Source: Massilia brevitalea (GTDB lineage: Bacteria; Pseudomonadota; Gammaproteobacteria; Burkholderiales; Burkholderiaceae_D). From it: a DNA stretch of 64,000 nucleotides. A program made the position numbers and the translations under genes. Shown here piece after piece: positions 56,452 to 64,000 of the stretch (position 1 is its first letter; every line of letters starts with the position of its first letter). The notes below the pieces were generated by a model that saw only the letters and a program-made list of their open reading frames with translations, had not been told where the DNA came from and did not search any database. The stretch spans positions 25,220 through 89,219 of the forward strand of contig NZ_JAULSI010000024.1 in assembly GCF_030711405.1 (NCBI RefSeq), in the 5' to 3' direction.

Positions 56452-57663
56452 GTGCATGACTCTCTGATTGGATGGTATGGAATGACTTGCAGTGCCAGCC
56501 TTGACTGTTCCGGCGCGGCCGGTGCGGAACTGGCCGAGCAGTTCCGTGTCATCGCCGAGATCGGCGGCGACATCGCTTTCAGCATCGATTGCGCGGGCGG
56601 CGCCCTGCGTTACGTCAGCCCCGCAATCGAGCAATTGCTGGGATACAGCCCGTCCGAGATCGCCGCCCAGCTCGGCGACCCGGGCAGTGCGCTGGCGGCC
56701 CTGTGCGCCGGGCTGCCGGAGCGCATCCGGCGCCTGCGTGGCGGCGACCGCAGCCGCCTGCGCGTGGTGCGCGAAACCGAACTGCGCGGCGCGCACGGCT
56801 ACCTGGTGCCGGTCGAAATCATCTCGGCCCTGCTGTGCGACGCCGCCGGCGAACCGGTCACGCTGGTGGGCCAGGTGCGCGACCTGTCGCCGCGGCGCCA
56901 GCGCGAAGCCGAGCGCAAGCGTTTTGCCAGCATGCTGAACCACGAATTCCGCACCCCGCTGTCGACCATCGACGGCGCCGTGCAGCGCCTGGAAGCGACC
57001 TGCCAGGACGCCGACGAGCCGACGCGCCAGCGCTACCGCAAGATTGCCGTGGCCACCGACCGCCTGATCGCCATGCTCGACGACTATTTGTCGCCGGACC
57101 GCATGGCCGAGATCGGCGGCGAGCGCAAGCCGACCTCGGTGGCGCCGCGCGAATTGCTGGACGAAGCGGCCACCCAGGTGCGCGCCGCCGGCCGCGTTGC
57201 CAGCGTCGAGGTGGGCGAATTGCCCGACTCCCTGCGCTGCGAACCGGACGGCATGCGCCTGGCGCTGAAAATCCTGGTCGACAATGCAATCGCGTTTTCG
57301 CCCGCGGCCACGCCCATCCTGCTGCGCGGGCGCCTGGCAGCCAGCGGCATCGAACTGGCGGTGCGCGACCATGGCGCCGGCGTGCCGCTGGAAGAACAGG
57401 GGCGCATCTTCGAGAAATTCTTCCGCGGCGGGAATGCCGACGGCCTGCCCGGCAGCGGCCTGGGTTTATATATGGCGCGCGCGATCGTGGAAGTCCATGG
57501 CGGCGTGCTGAACCTGGTATCGCCGGCCCCCGGCGGCGCCGAATTCCGCATCTGGCTGCCGCTGGCCGGCGCCGGCAAAACGCCCGCCAGGCCGGCGCCC
57601 GCCAGCGAACCTCTCCTGCAGTCCGCGGGGGACGCCCCTGCCGCGACAGGCAGGCACAAGTAA
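56452..57663 (+). CDS. Soluble PAS-domain sensor histidine kinase
   Basis: A 403-residue protein with a PAS fold in the first 125 residues (AEIGGDIAFSIDCAGGALRYVSPAIEQLLGYSPSEI to GQVRDLSPRRQREAE). The H box follows with phospho-acceptor His164 (LNHEFRTPLSTIDG), then the ATPase domain (VDNAIAFSPAA, VRDHGAGVPLEEQGRIFEKFFRG, GSGLGLYMARAIVEVHGG). No membrane segment is present, so it senses a cytoplasmic signal. The start is uncertain: ATG 56452 lacks a ribosome site and ATG 56482 is an alternative. The response regulator gene follows after 22 bp. Confidence 0.9.
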   Translation: MHDSLIGWYGMTCSASLDCSGAAGAELAEQFRVIAEIGGDIAFSIDCAGGALRYVSPAIEQLLGYSPSEIAAQLGDPGSALAALCAGLPERIRRLRGGDRSRLRVVRETELRGAHGYLVPVEIISALLCDAAGEPVTLVGQVRDLSPRRQREAERKRFASMLNHEFRTPLSTIDGAVQRLEATCQDADEPTRQRYRKIAVATDRLIAMLDDYLSPDRMAEIGGERKPTSVAPRELLDEAATQVRAAGRVASVEVGELPDSLRCEPDGMRLALKILVDNAIAFSPAATPILLRGRLAASGIELAVRDHGAGVPLEEQGRIFEKFFRGGNADGLPGSGLGLYMARAIVEVHGGVLNLVSPAPGGAEFRIWLPLAGAGKTPARPAPASEPLLQSAGDAPAATGRHK

Positions 57664-57685
57664 AAACAAAGAACGTGGCCCACCC

Positions 57686-58366
57686 ATGACCCAGATACTG
57701 ATTGTTGAAGACAACGGCGACTATGCCGGCGACATGGCCGATTTCCTGCGCGAACTCGACCACGACGTGACGGTGGCCACCTCCGCCAGCGAAATGTGGG
57801 CCGCGCTCACGCGCACCCCGGCCGCCGTGGTGGTGCTCGACCTGGGCCTGCCCGACGAAGATGGCTTTACGGTGATTCCGCGCATGCGCCAGCTGTATCC
57901 CGAAATCGGGCTGCTGGTGCTGACCGGGCGCGTCGCCTTCGACAACCGCATCCTCGGCCTGCAGCTGGGCGCCGACCACTATCTGACCAAGCCGATCAAG
58001 TTCCCGGAACTGGCCGCCCACATCGAAGCCCTGGGCCGCCGCGTGCGCCCGGCCGAACCGGCGCCGCTGCCGAGCAAGTGGACACTGCGCGTCAGCGCAC
58101 GCCAGCTGGAACTGGGCGGCAAGGTGATTGACCTGACCGAAAAGGAATTCAATTTCCTGCACCTGTTGACGATCAACACCCGGCCGGTTCCGCGCGCCAC
58201 CATCGTCGCCGGCATGGGGGGCGACGATCCGGATGCGAGCCGGCGTGTGGACATGCTGGTGTACCGCCTGCGCAAGAAGGCGCGTACCGGGCTGGGGCAG
58301 GATCTGCCGCTGCGCAGTGCGTATGGTGAAGGGTACAGCCTGTCGGCTGGATTTACCCTGGCCTGA
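57686..58366 (+). CDS. OmpR/PhoB-type response regulator
   Basis: This 226-residue regulator has an N-terminal receiver domain (acidic pocket Glu8/Asp9, phospho-acceptor Asp52 in VVVLDLGLPDEDG, Lys near 102 in YLTKPIKF). The C-terminal winged helix (about 130-222; KVIDLTEKEFNFLHLLTINTRPVPRATIVAG, RRVDMLVYRLRKKAR) is shorter than the OmpR norm. It is the partner of the adjacent kinase. Targets unknown. Confidence 0.93.
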   Translation: MTQILIVEDNGDYAGDMADFLRELDHDVTVATSASEMWAALTRTPAAVVVLDLGLPDEDGFTVIPRMRQLYPEIGLLVLTGRVAFDNRILGLQLGADHYLTKPIKFPELAAHIEALGRRVRPAEPAPLPSKWTLRVSARQLELGGKVIDLTEKEFNFLHLLTINTRPVPRATIVAGMGGDDPDASRRVDMLVYRLRKKARTGLGQDLPLRSAYGEGYSLSAGFTLA

Positions 58367-58399
58367 TGGTAGGGGTGGATTGCGTCGGGATTTGCAGTT

Positions 58400-58517
58400 G
58401 TAGGGTGGGTTCTTGAAACCACGCGGTACATCATTTCCAAGGTCGAAAAATCGTTTCGACCTGCATATGCCGTACCGCGTGGGCACAAGTGCCTAGCGCG
58501 GCCCGGCCCACCCTACG
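58400..58517. repeat. Intergenic palindromic repeat, copy R9, abutting the REP-type transposase element
   Basis: The left arm is GTAGGGTGGGTTCTTGAAACC...CGCGG (58400-58426) and the right arm CCGCGTGGGCACAAG...CCCACCCTACG (58475-58517). The loop contains a perfect 9-bp stem, AGGTCGAAA / TTTCGACCT (58440-58462). Its right end touches the GGGGACAG end of the transposase element. Confidence 0.8.
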
Positions 58518-59416
58518 GGGACAGAGTCAATCCGATTTTCGCATCCTGGCTTGATAAATAGGGACAGAGCACGGCCGGAGCGCTAGAATAGGTTATTCGA
58601 ACCGCTCCTTGCCCGCCATGGCCCGCCAACCCCGCCTCATCCTCCCCAAACAACCGCACCACATCCTGCAGCGTGCCAACGACCCGCAGCTGATCTTTCG
58701 CGCCGACGAAGACTACGCGCAATTTATCGTCTGGCTGAAGGAAGCCGCCCGCTTCTACCAGGTGGCAATCCACGCCTACGCCCTGTTGCCGACCCACCTG
58801 CATCTGCTCGCCACCCCGCCAGACGAAGACAGCCTGGCCGCGATGATGCAAAAGATCGGCCGCCTCTACGTTCCCTGGTACAACACCAAATACGCCCGTG
58901 CCGGTGGCCTGTTCGAAGGACGTTTCCGCACCGCCGTGGTCGATACCGACCGCCATTTTTTGATGTGCAGCCGCTTCATCGAACTGGCGCCGGTGCGCGC
59001 AGGCCAGGCCATGGAACCCGGCCAGTACGCCTGGTCCAGCTACCCCCACCACGCCGGCCTGCGTCCGGATCCGGTGATCACCGACCATGCCCTGTTCTGG
59101 GCACTCGGCAATACACCCTTCCAGCGCGAAGCGGCGTATACCGACCTGGTGCAGCAGGGCATTGCCCCAGACGAGCTGACGCTGATTGCCTCCAGCGTCC
59201 AGAAAGGCCAGCCTTTGGGCACGCAAGCCTTCAAGACGGCGCTTGAACAGAAGACCGGACGCCGCATCCTGCCGGCCAAACGCGGACGCCCTGCCCGAAA
59301 CCCCGAGCAGTTTCCAGCAGCCTGAACCAGAAACGACGGATCGCAATTTTCTGCTCATGAGAAGCGCTTGCTGCAAATAAAGAACGACACAAAACGCCTT
59401 ATCCCACCTGTCCCCC
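58517..59416 (+). mobile_element. REP-associated (Y1/RAYT) transposase element with GGGGACAG / CTGTCCCC ends
   Basis: GGGGACAGAG stands at 58517-58526, GGGACAGAG again at 58561-58569, and CTGTCCCCC at 59408-59416 on the other side of the transposase gene. They give short inverted ends around one open reading frame, as expected for a domesticated or mobile REP-associated transposase unit. Confidence 0.55.
58618..59325 (+). CDS. rayT: REP-associated tyrosine transposase (RAYT, Y1_Tnp family)
   Basis: The 235-residue protein has the HUH nuclease motif LLPTHLHLLATPP (His-x-His). After it come the Y1 helix MMQKIGRLYVPWYNTKYARAGGLFEGRF, with the candidate tyrosines near YVPWYNTKY, and CSRFIELAPVRAGQAMEPGQYAWSSYPHH. 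These match the IS200-related RAYT proteins that process REP hairpins. The ATG at 58618 is preferred to a TTG at 58609. The basic tail (RGRPARNP) may bind DNA. It could act on the palindromic repeats of this window, which is an inference. Confidence 0.9.
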   Translation: MARQPRLILPKQPHHILQRANDPQLIFRADEDYAQFIVWLKEAARFYQVAIHAYALLPTHLHLLATPPDEDSLAAMMQKIGRLYVPWYNTKYARAGGLFEGRFRTAVVDTDRHFLMCSRFIELAPVRAGQAMEPGQYAWSSYPHHAGLRPDPVITDHALFWALGNTPFQREAAYTDLVQQGIAPDELTLIASSVQKGQPLGTQAFKTALEQKTGRRILPAKRGRPARNPEQFPAA

Positions 59417-59474
59417 ATTAAATAGGAAAGACGAAAGTCATCAGTTAATTCTACTCCGACCCTAATTGTTCTGC

Positions 59475-59503
59475 TTGATGCGTCTGCTGCATTGCACTAT
59501 TCT
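59475..59503 (+). promoter_or_regulatory. Candidate sigma-70 promoter of gltB
   Basis: TTGATG (59475-59480), a 17-bp spacer and TATTCT (59498-59503) form a plausible -35/-10 pair, 37 bp before the gltB ATG. Confidence 0.35.
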
Positions 59504-59540
59504 CGGCCTTCACCCCTGAAAAAGTTGTGGAGAGCCGAGT

Positions 59541-62500
59541 ATGATTGCCCAAGGTTTGTACGATCCCGCCAATGAACACGATGCCTGCGGCGTCGGTTTC
59601 ATCGCCCATATCAAGGGCAACAAGAGCCATTCCATCATCGACCAGGGCCTGATGATCCTGAAGAACCTGGACCACCGGGGTGCCGTCGGCGCCGATGCGC
59701 TGATGGGCGATGGCGCCGGCATCCTGATCCAGATTCCTGACCAGTATTTCCGCGACGAGATGGCGAAGGGGGGCGTCGAGCTGCCGCCGCCCGGCGAATA
59801 CGGCGTCGGCATGGTGTTCCTGCCGAAGGAACACGCCTCGCGCATCGCCTGTGAACAGGAAATCGAGCGCGCCGTGCGCATCGAAGGGCAGGTCGTGCTG
59901 GGCTGGCGCAATGTGCCGGTCGACGAAGCGATGCCGATGTCGCCCACCGTGCGCGCCAAGGAACCGGTGATCCGCCAGATTTTCATTGGCCGCGGCCCGG
60001 ACATCATGGTCACCGACGCGCTCGAACGTAAGCTGTACGTGATCCGCAAGTCCTCCGGCCACGCGATCCAGGCCCTGAAACTCCTGCATGGCAAGGAATT
60101 CTTCGTGCCCTCGATGTCGGCGCGCACGATTGTCTATAAAGGCCTGCTGCTGGCCGACCAGGTGGGCGTCTACTTCAAGGACCTGCAAGACCCGCGCTGC
60201 GTGTCGGCACTGGCCCTGGTGCACCAGCGCTTCTCGACCAACACTTTCCCGGAATGGCCGCTGGCCCACCCCTACCGCCTGATCGCGCATAACGGCGAGA
60301 TCAACACCGTGAAGGGCAACTTCAACTGGACCCGCGCGCGCGAAGGCATGATGAAGTCGGCCGTGCTGGGCGACGATCTGAACAAGCTGTTCCCGCTGAT
60401 TTACGAGGGTCAGTCCGACACCGCCTGCTTCGACAATGCGCTCGAATTGCTCGTCATGGCCGGCTACCCGATTGCCCAGGCCATGATGATGATGATCCCC
60501 GAGGCCTGGGAAAACCACACGGCGATGGACGACAACCGCAAGGCCTTCTACGAGTACCACGCGGCCATGATGGAGCCATGGGATGGCCCGGCGGCGATGG
60601 CGTTTACCGACGGCCGCCACATCGGCGGCACCCTGGACCGCAACGGCCTGCGTCCGGCGCGCTATGTCGTGACCGAAGACGACCTGGTGGTCATGGCCTC
60701 GGAATCCGGCGTGCTGCCGATTCCGGAATCGCGCATCGTCAAGAAATGGCGCCTGCAGCCAGGGAAGATGTTCCTGATCGACCTGGAAGCAGGGCGCATC
60801 ATCGACGACAAGGAACTGAAGGACACCTATTCGAACGCCAAGCCCTATAAAGCGTGGATCAAGTCGGTGCGCATCAAGCTGAACGAAATCAAGCTCTCCG
60901 AATCGCAACTGGCCCAGCACCGCGGCAAGGACGCGCACGGCGAAAAAGCCGCGATCACGCTGCTGGACCGCCAGCAAGCCTTCGGCTACACCCAGGAAGA
61001 CCTGAAATTCCTGATGGCCCCGATGGCCGTGCTGGCCGAGGAAGCGACTGGTTCCATGGGCAACGACTCGCCGCTGGCAGTGATGTCGAACAAGCTCAAA
61101 CCTTTGTACAATTACTTCAAACAATTGTTTGCGCAAGTGACCAATCCGCCGATCGACCCGATCCGCGAAAGCATGGTCATGTCGCTGGTGTCGTTCATCG
61201 GTCCCAAGCCGAACCTGCTCGACACGAATAACGTGAACCCGCCGATGCGTTTAGAGGTGTCGCAGCCGGTGCTCGGCTTCAACGACATGGCGCGCCTGCG
61301 CAACATCAGCCTGCATACCGGCGGCAAGTTCAAGTCGTATGAGCTGAACATCTGCTATCCGGTCGCCTGGGGGAAAGAGGGCATCGAAGCCTCGCTGGCC
61401 TCGCTCTGCGCGGAAGCGGTGGACGCTGTGAAATCCGGCCACAACATCCTGGTGGTCTCGGACCGTGCATTGTCCGGCGACATGGTCGCCATTCCGGCCC
61501 TGCTGGCGACCTCCACCATCCACCAGCACCTGGTGATGCGCGGCCTGCGCGCCTCGACTGGCCTGGTGGTGGAAACCGGCTCGGCCCGCGAAACCCACCA
61601 CTTCGCCTTGCTGGCGGGCTATGGCGCGGAAGCCGTGCACCCTTACCTGGCGCTGGAAACCCTGAGCGACCTGGCCCAGCACCTGCCGCACGAAATGGCG
61701 CCGGAAACGGCGATGGCCAACTACACCAAGGCCATCGGCAAGGGCTTGCTGAAGGTGATGTCGAAGATGGGCATCTCCACCTATATGTCCTACTGCGGCG
61801 CGCAGATCTTCGAAGCCGTGGGCCTGAACAAATCGCTCGTCGACAAATATTTCCGCGGCACCTCTTCGACGGTGGGCGGCATCGGCCTGTTCGAAGTGGC
61901 GGAAGAAGCGCTGCGCCTGCACAACCTGGCCTTCGGCCCCGACCCGCTGCTGGCCAACGCCCTCGACACCGGCGGCGAATACGCTTTCCGCGTGCGCGGC
62001 GAAGACCACATGTGGACGCCGGATGCGATTGCCAAACTGCAGCACTCGACCCGGGCCAACAGCTTCAGCACATATAAAGAATACGCCCAGCTCATCAACG
62101 AGCAGACGCGCCGCCACCTCACTTTGCGCGGCCTGTTCGAGTTCAGGATCGACCCGGCGAAAGCCATCGCCATCGACGAAGTCGAGCCGGCCAAGGACAT
62201 CGTCAAACGCTTCGTCACCGGCGCCATGTCGCTCGGCTCGATCTCGACCGAAGCCCATGCGACCCTGGCAATTGCCATGAACCGCATCGGCGGCAAGAGC
62301 AATACCGGCGAGGGCGGGGAAGATCCGCGCCGCTACGCCAACGAATTCAAGGGCATCAAGATCAGCAAGGGCGAAACCCTGGCCTCGGTGCTGGGTTCGG
62401 ATCGCGTGGCAGCAGACATCCCGCTCGAAGACGGCGACTCGCTGCGCTCGAAGATCAAGCAGGTAGCCTCGGGCCGCTTCGGCGTCAGCGCCGAATACCT

Positions 62501-64000
62501 GAATTCGGCCGACCAGATCCAGATCAAGATGGCGCAGGGCGCCAAGCCGGGCGAGGGCGGTCAGCTGCCGGGCCACAAGGTTACCGAATACATTGCTTCG
62601 CTGCGCGTGTCAGTTCCGGGCGTGGGCCTGATCTCGCCGCCGCCGCACCACGACATCTATTCGATCGAAGACCTGGCGCAACTGATCCACGACTTGAAGA
62701 ACACGAATCCGAGCGCCTCGATCTCGGTGAAGCTGGTGTCGGAAGTGGGCATCGGTACGGTGGCCGCCGGCGTCTCGAAAGCCAAGGCCGACCACGTGGT
62801 CGTGGCCGGCCACGACGGTGGCACCGGCGCCTCGCCGCTGTCGTCGGTGAAGCATGCCGGGACGCCGTGGGAGTTGGGTCTGGCGGAAACACAGCAGACC
62901 CTGGTGCTGAACGGCCTGCGCAGCCGCATCCGCGTGCAGGCCGACGGGCAAATGAAGACCGGCCGCGACGTCGTGATTGCCGCCATGCTCGGCGCCGACG
63001 AGATCGGTTTCGCCACGGCGCCGCTGGTGGTCGAAGGCTGCATCATGATGCGCAAATGCCACCTGAACACTTGCCCGGTCGGCGTCGCCACGCAAGACCC
63101 GGTGCTGCGCGCCAAGTTCCAGGGTAAACCGGAACACGTGGTGAATTACTTCTTCTTCGTCGCCGAAGAAGCGCGCCAGTTGATGGCCCAGCTCGGCATC
63201 CGCACCTACGACGAACTGATCGGCCGCGCCGACCTGCTCGACAAATCGAAGGCGGTCACGCACTGGAAGGCCCAGGGCCTGGACTTCAGCAATATCTTCT
63301 ACCAGCCGAAGACCGATGACCGATGTAACTTGTTCCACACCGGCGGCCAGGACCATGGCCTGGACCGCGCGCTCGACCACAAGCTGATCGCGCAGGCCAA
63401 GCAGGCGCTGGAGAAGGGCGAGCGCGTTTCCTTCATCTCGCCGGTGAAGAACGTGAACCGCACGGTCGGCGCCATGCTCTCGGGTGAAGTCGCCAAGCGC
63501 TACGGCCATGCCGGGCTGCCGGACGACACCATCCACATCCAGCTGCAAGGCACGGCCGGCCAGTCCGCCGCCGCCTTCCTGGCCGCCGGCATCACGATCG
63601 ACCTGGTGGGCGAGGGCAACGACTACGTCGGCAAGGGCCTGTCGGGCGGGCGCATCATCGTGCGCCCGAACACCGAGTTCCGCGGCTGGGCGGTCGACAA
63701 CATCATCGTCGGCAACACGGTGCTGTACGGCGCCATTGCCGGCGAAGCTTTCTTCAACGGCGTGGCCGGCGAACGCTTCGCGGTGCGCAATTCGGGCGCC
63801 GTGACCGTGGTCGAAGGCCTGGGTGACCACGGCTGCGAATACATGACCGGCGGCACCGTGGTGGTATTGGGCGAGACCGGGCGCAACTTCGCCGCCGGCA
63901 TGTCGGGCGGCGTGGCCTACGTCTACGATCCGAAGAACGAATTCGAGACCCGCTGCAACACGACCATGGTGAACCTCGAGCGTGTGGTGTCGACCAAGGA
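59541..64000 (+). CDS. gltB: Glutamate synthase (NADPH) large subunit, C-terminus beyond the window
   Basis: The frame is open from ATG 59541 to the window end (1486 complete codons, of about 1560). A short propeptide ends at Cys16 ([11 protein letters not shown]), the N-terminal nucleophile of the glutaminase domain. [57 protein letters not shown], the FMN-binding synthase domain ([19 protein letters not shown]) and the 3Fe-4S cysteines ([19 protein letters not shown]) follow, with the GXGXG-type beta helix near the end. It makes two glutamates from glutamine and 2-oxoglutarate. A GGAG lies 8 nt before the ATG. gltD is expected just outside. Confidence 0.96.
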   Translation, partial: MIAQGLYDPANEHDACGVGFIAHIKGNKSHSIIDQGLMILKNLDHRGAVGADALMGDGAGILIQIPDQYFRDEMAKGGVELPPPGEYGVGMVFLPKEHASRIACEQEIERAVRIEGQVVLGWRNVPVDEAMPMSPTVRAKEPVIRQIFIGRGPDIMVTDALERKLYVIRKSSGHAIQALKLLHGKEFFVPSMSARTIVYKGLLLADQVGVYFKDLQDPRCVSALALVHQRFSTNTFPEWPLAHPYRLIAHNGEINTVKGNFNWTRAREGMMKSAVLGDDLNKLFPLIYEGQSDTACFDNALELLVMAGYPIAQAMMMMIPEAWENHTAMDDNRKAFYEYHAAMMEPWDGPAAMAFTDGRHIGGTLDRNGLRPARYVVTEDDLVVMASESGVLPIPESRIVKKWRLQPGKMFLIDLEAGRIIDDKELKDTYSNAKPYKAWIKSVRIKLNEIKLSESQLAQHRGKDAHGEKAAITLLDRQQAFGYTQEDLKFLMAPMAVLAEEATGSMGNDSPLAVMSNKLKPLYNYFKQLFAQVTNPPIDPIRESMVMSLVSFIGPKPNLLDTNNVNPPMRLEVSQPVLGFNDMARLRNISLHTGGKFKSYELNICYPVAWGKEGIEASLASLCAEAVDAVKSGHNILVVSDRALSGDMVAIPALLATSTIHQHLVMRGLRASTGLVVETGSARETHHFALLAGYGAEAVHPYLALETLSDLAQHLPHEMAPETAMANYTKAIGKGLLKVMSKMGISTYMSYCGAQIFEAVGLNKSLVDKYFRGTSSTVGGIGLFEVAEEALRLHNLAFGPDPLLANALDTGGEYAFRVRGEDHMWTPDAIAKLQHSTRANSFSTYKEYAQLINEQTRRHLTLRGLFEFRIDPAKAIAIDEVEPAKDIVKRFVTGAMSLGSISTEAHATLAIAMNRIGGKSNTGEGGEDPRRYANEFKGIKISKGETLASVLGSDRVAADIPLEDGDSLRSKIKQVASGRFGVSAEYLNSADQIQIKMAQGAKPGEGGQLPGHKVTEYIASLRVSVPGVGLISPPPHHDIYSIEDLAQLIHDLKNTNPSASISVKLVSEVGIGTVAAGVSKAKADHVVVAGHDGGTGASPLSSVKHAGTPWELGLAETQQTLVLNGLRSRIRVQADGQMKTGRDVVIAAMLGADEIGFATAPLVVEGCIMMRKCHLNTCPVGVATQDPVLRAKFQGKPEHVVNYFFFVAEEARQLMAQLGIRTYDELIGRADLLDKSKAVTHWKAQGLDFSNIFYQPKTDDRCNLFHTGGQDHGLDRALDHKLIAQAKQALEKGERVSFISPVKNVNRTVGAMLSGEVAKRYGHAGLPDDTIHIQLQGTAGQSAAAFLAAGITIDLVGEGNDYVGKGLSGGRIIVRPNTEFRGWAVDNIIVGNTVLYGAIAGEAFFNGVAGERFAVRNSGAVTVVEGLGDHGCEYMTGGTVVVLGETGRNFAAGMSGGVAYVYDPKNEFETRCNTTMVNLERVVSTK

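Overview
The window is a high-GC betaproteobacterial chromosome segment. It most likely comes from the Oxalobacteraceae, Massilia/Duganella group. The support is the combination of a Burkholderiales-type liu (leucine/isovalerate) regulon with LiuR, ubiX next to a CGFS glutaredoxin, aceK, tex and gltB, plus many intergenic palindromic repeats with GTAGGGTGGGC / GCCCACGCGG ends. The genus is inferred from gene content only. I found no rRNA, tRNA, CRISPR array or prophage.

Region 1 (226-11520, minus strand) is one long co-directional run read as liuB, liuC, bioA, bioF, bioD, bioB, liuD, a GhrA-like dehydrogenase, liuE. The biotin synthesis genes sit inside the operon of the biotin-dependent 3-methylcrotonyl-CoA carboxylase (liuB/liuD). 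The upstream ychJ gene carries a near-perfect LiuR-type palindrome inside its coding sequence. The rest of the liu regulon (liuR, liuA and a divergent metallo-hydrolase, 44521-47426) lies 33 kb away and carries two further copies of the same operator.

Region 2 (11687-13558) holds a YdeI-like protein and a lone AAA-type ATPase of visibly lower GC. Upstream of the ATPase are helically phased ACAATC iterons and an inverted repeat.

Region 3 (13576-37802) reads as a peptidoglycan scavenging and recycling locus. It contains D-amino-acid dehydrogenase, a class C serine hydrolase, a GntR/UTRA regulator, MurQ, an AmpG-like permease, NagX, a DigH-like GHL10 lipoprotein, a BadF-type sugar kinase and an AmiD-like amidase. 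It continues with a LysR regulator, a VanX-type D-Ala-D-Ala dipeptidase, PBP4 (DacB), an SpmAB-type membrane protein, a family-5 peptide-binding protein, a TonB-dependent receptor and an LD-carboxypeptidase. Together these could take cell-wall fragments from outer membrane to central metabolism.

Region 4 (37824-49807) holds a DUF892 ferritin-like protein, a GNAT, acyl-CoA dehydrogenase, SDR, thiolase, aceK, the second liu locus, an XRE-like regulator, a 57-residue small protein, ubiX and grxD. Region 5 (49832-64000) holds another GNAT, tex, a MITE-like inverted-repeat element, a large SNF2 helicase, a two-component system, a REP-associated (Y1) transposase and gltB, which runs off the window end.

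Nine copies or fragments of one intergenic repeat family are scattered through the window. Three contain interchangeable perfect hairpins of identical geometry (12-bp stem, 3-nt loop) but different sequence.
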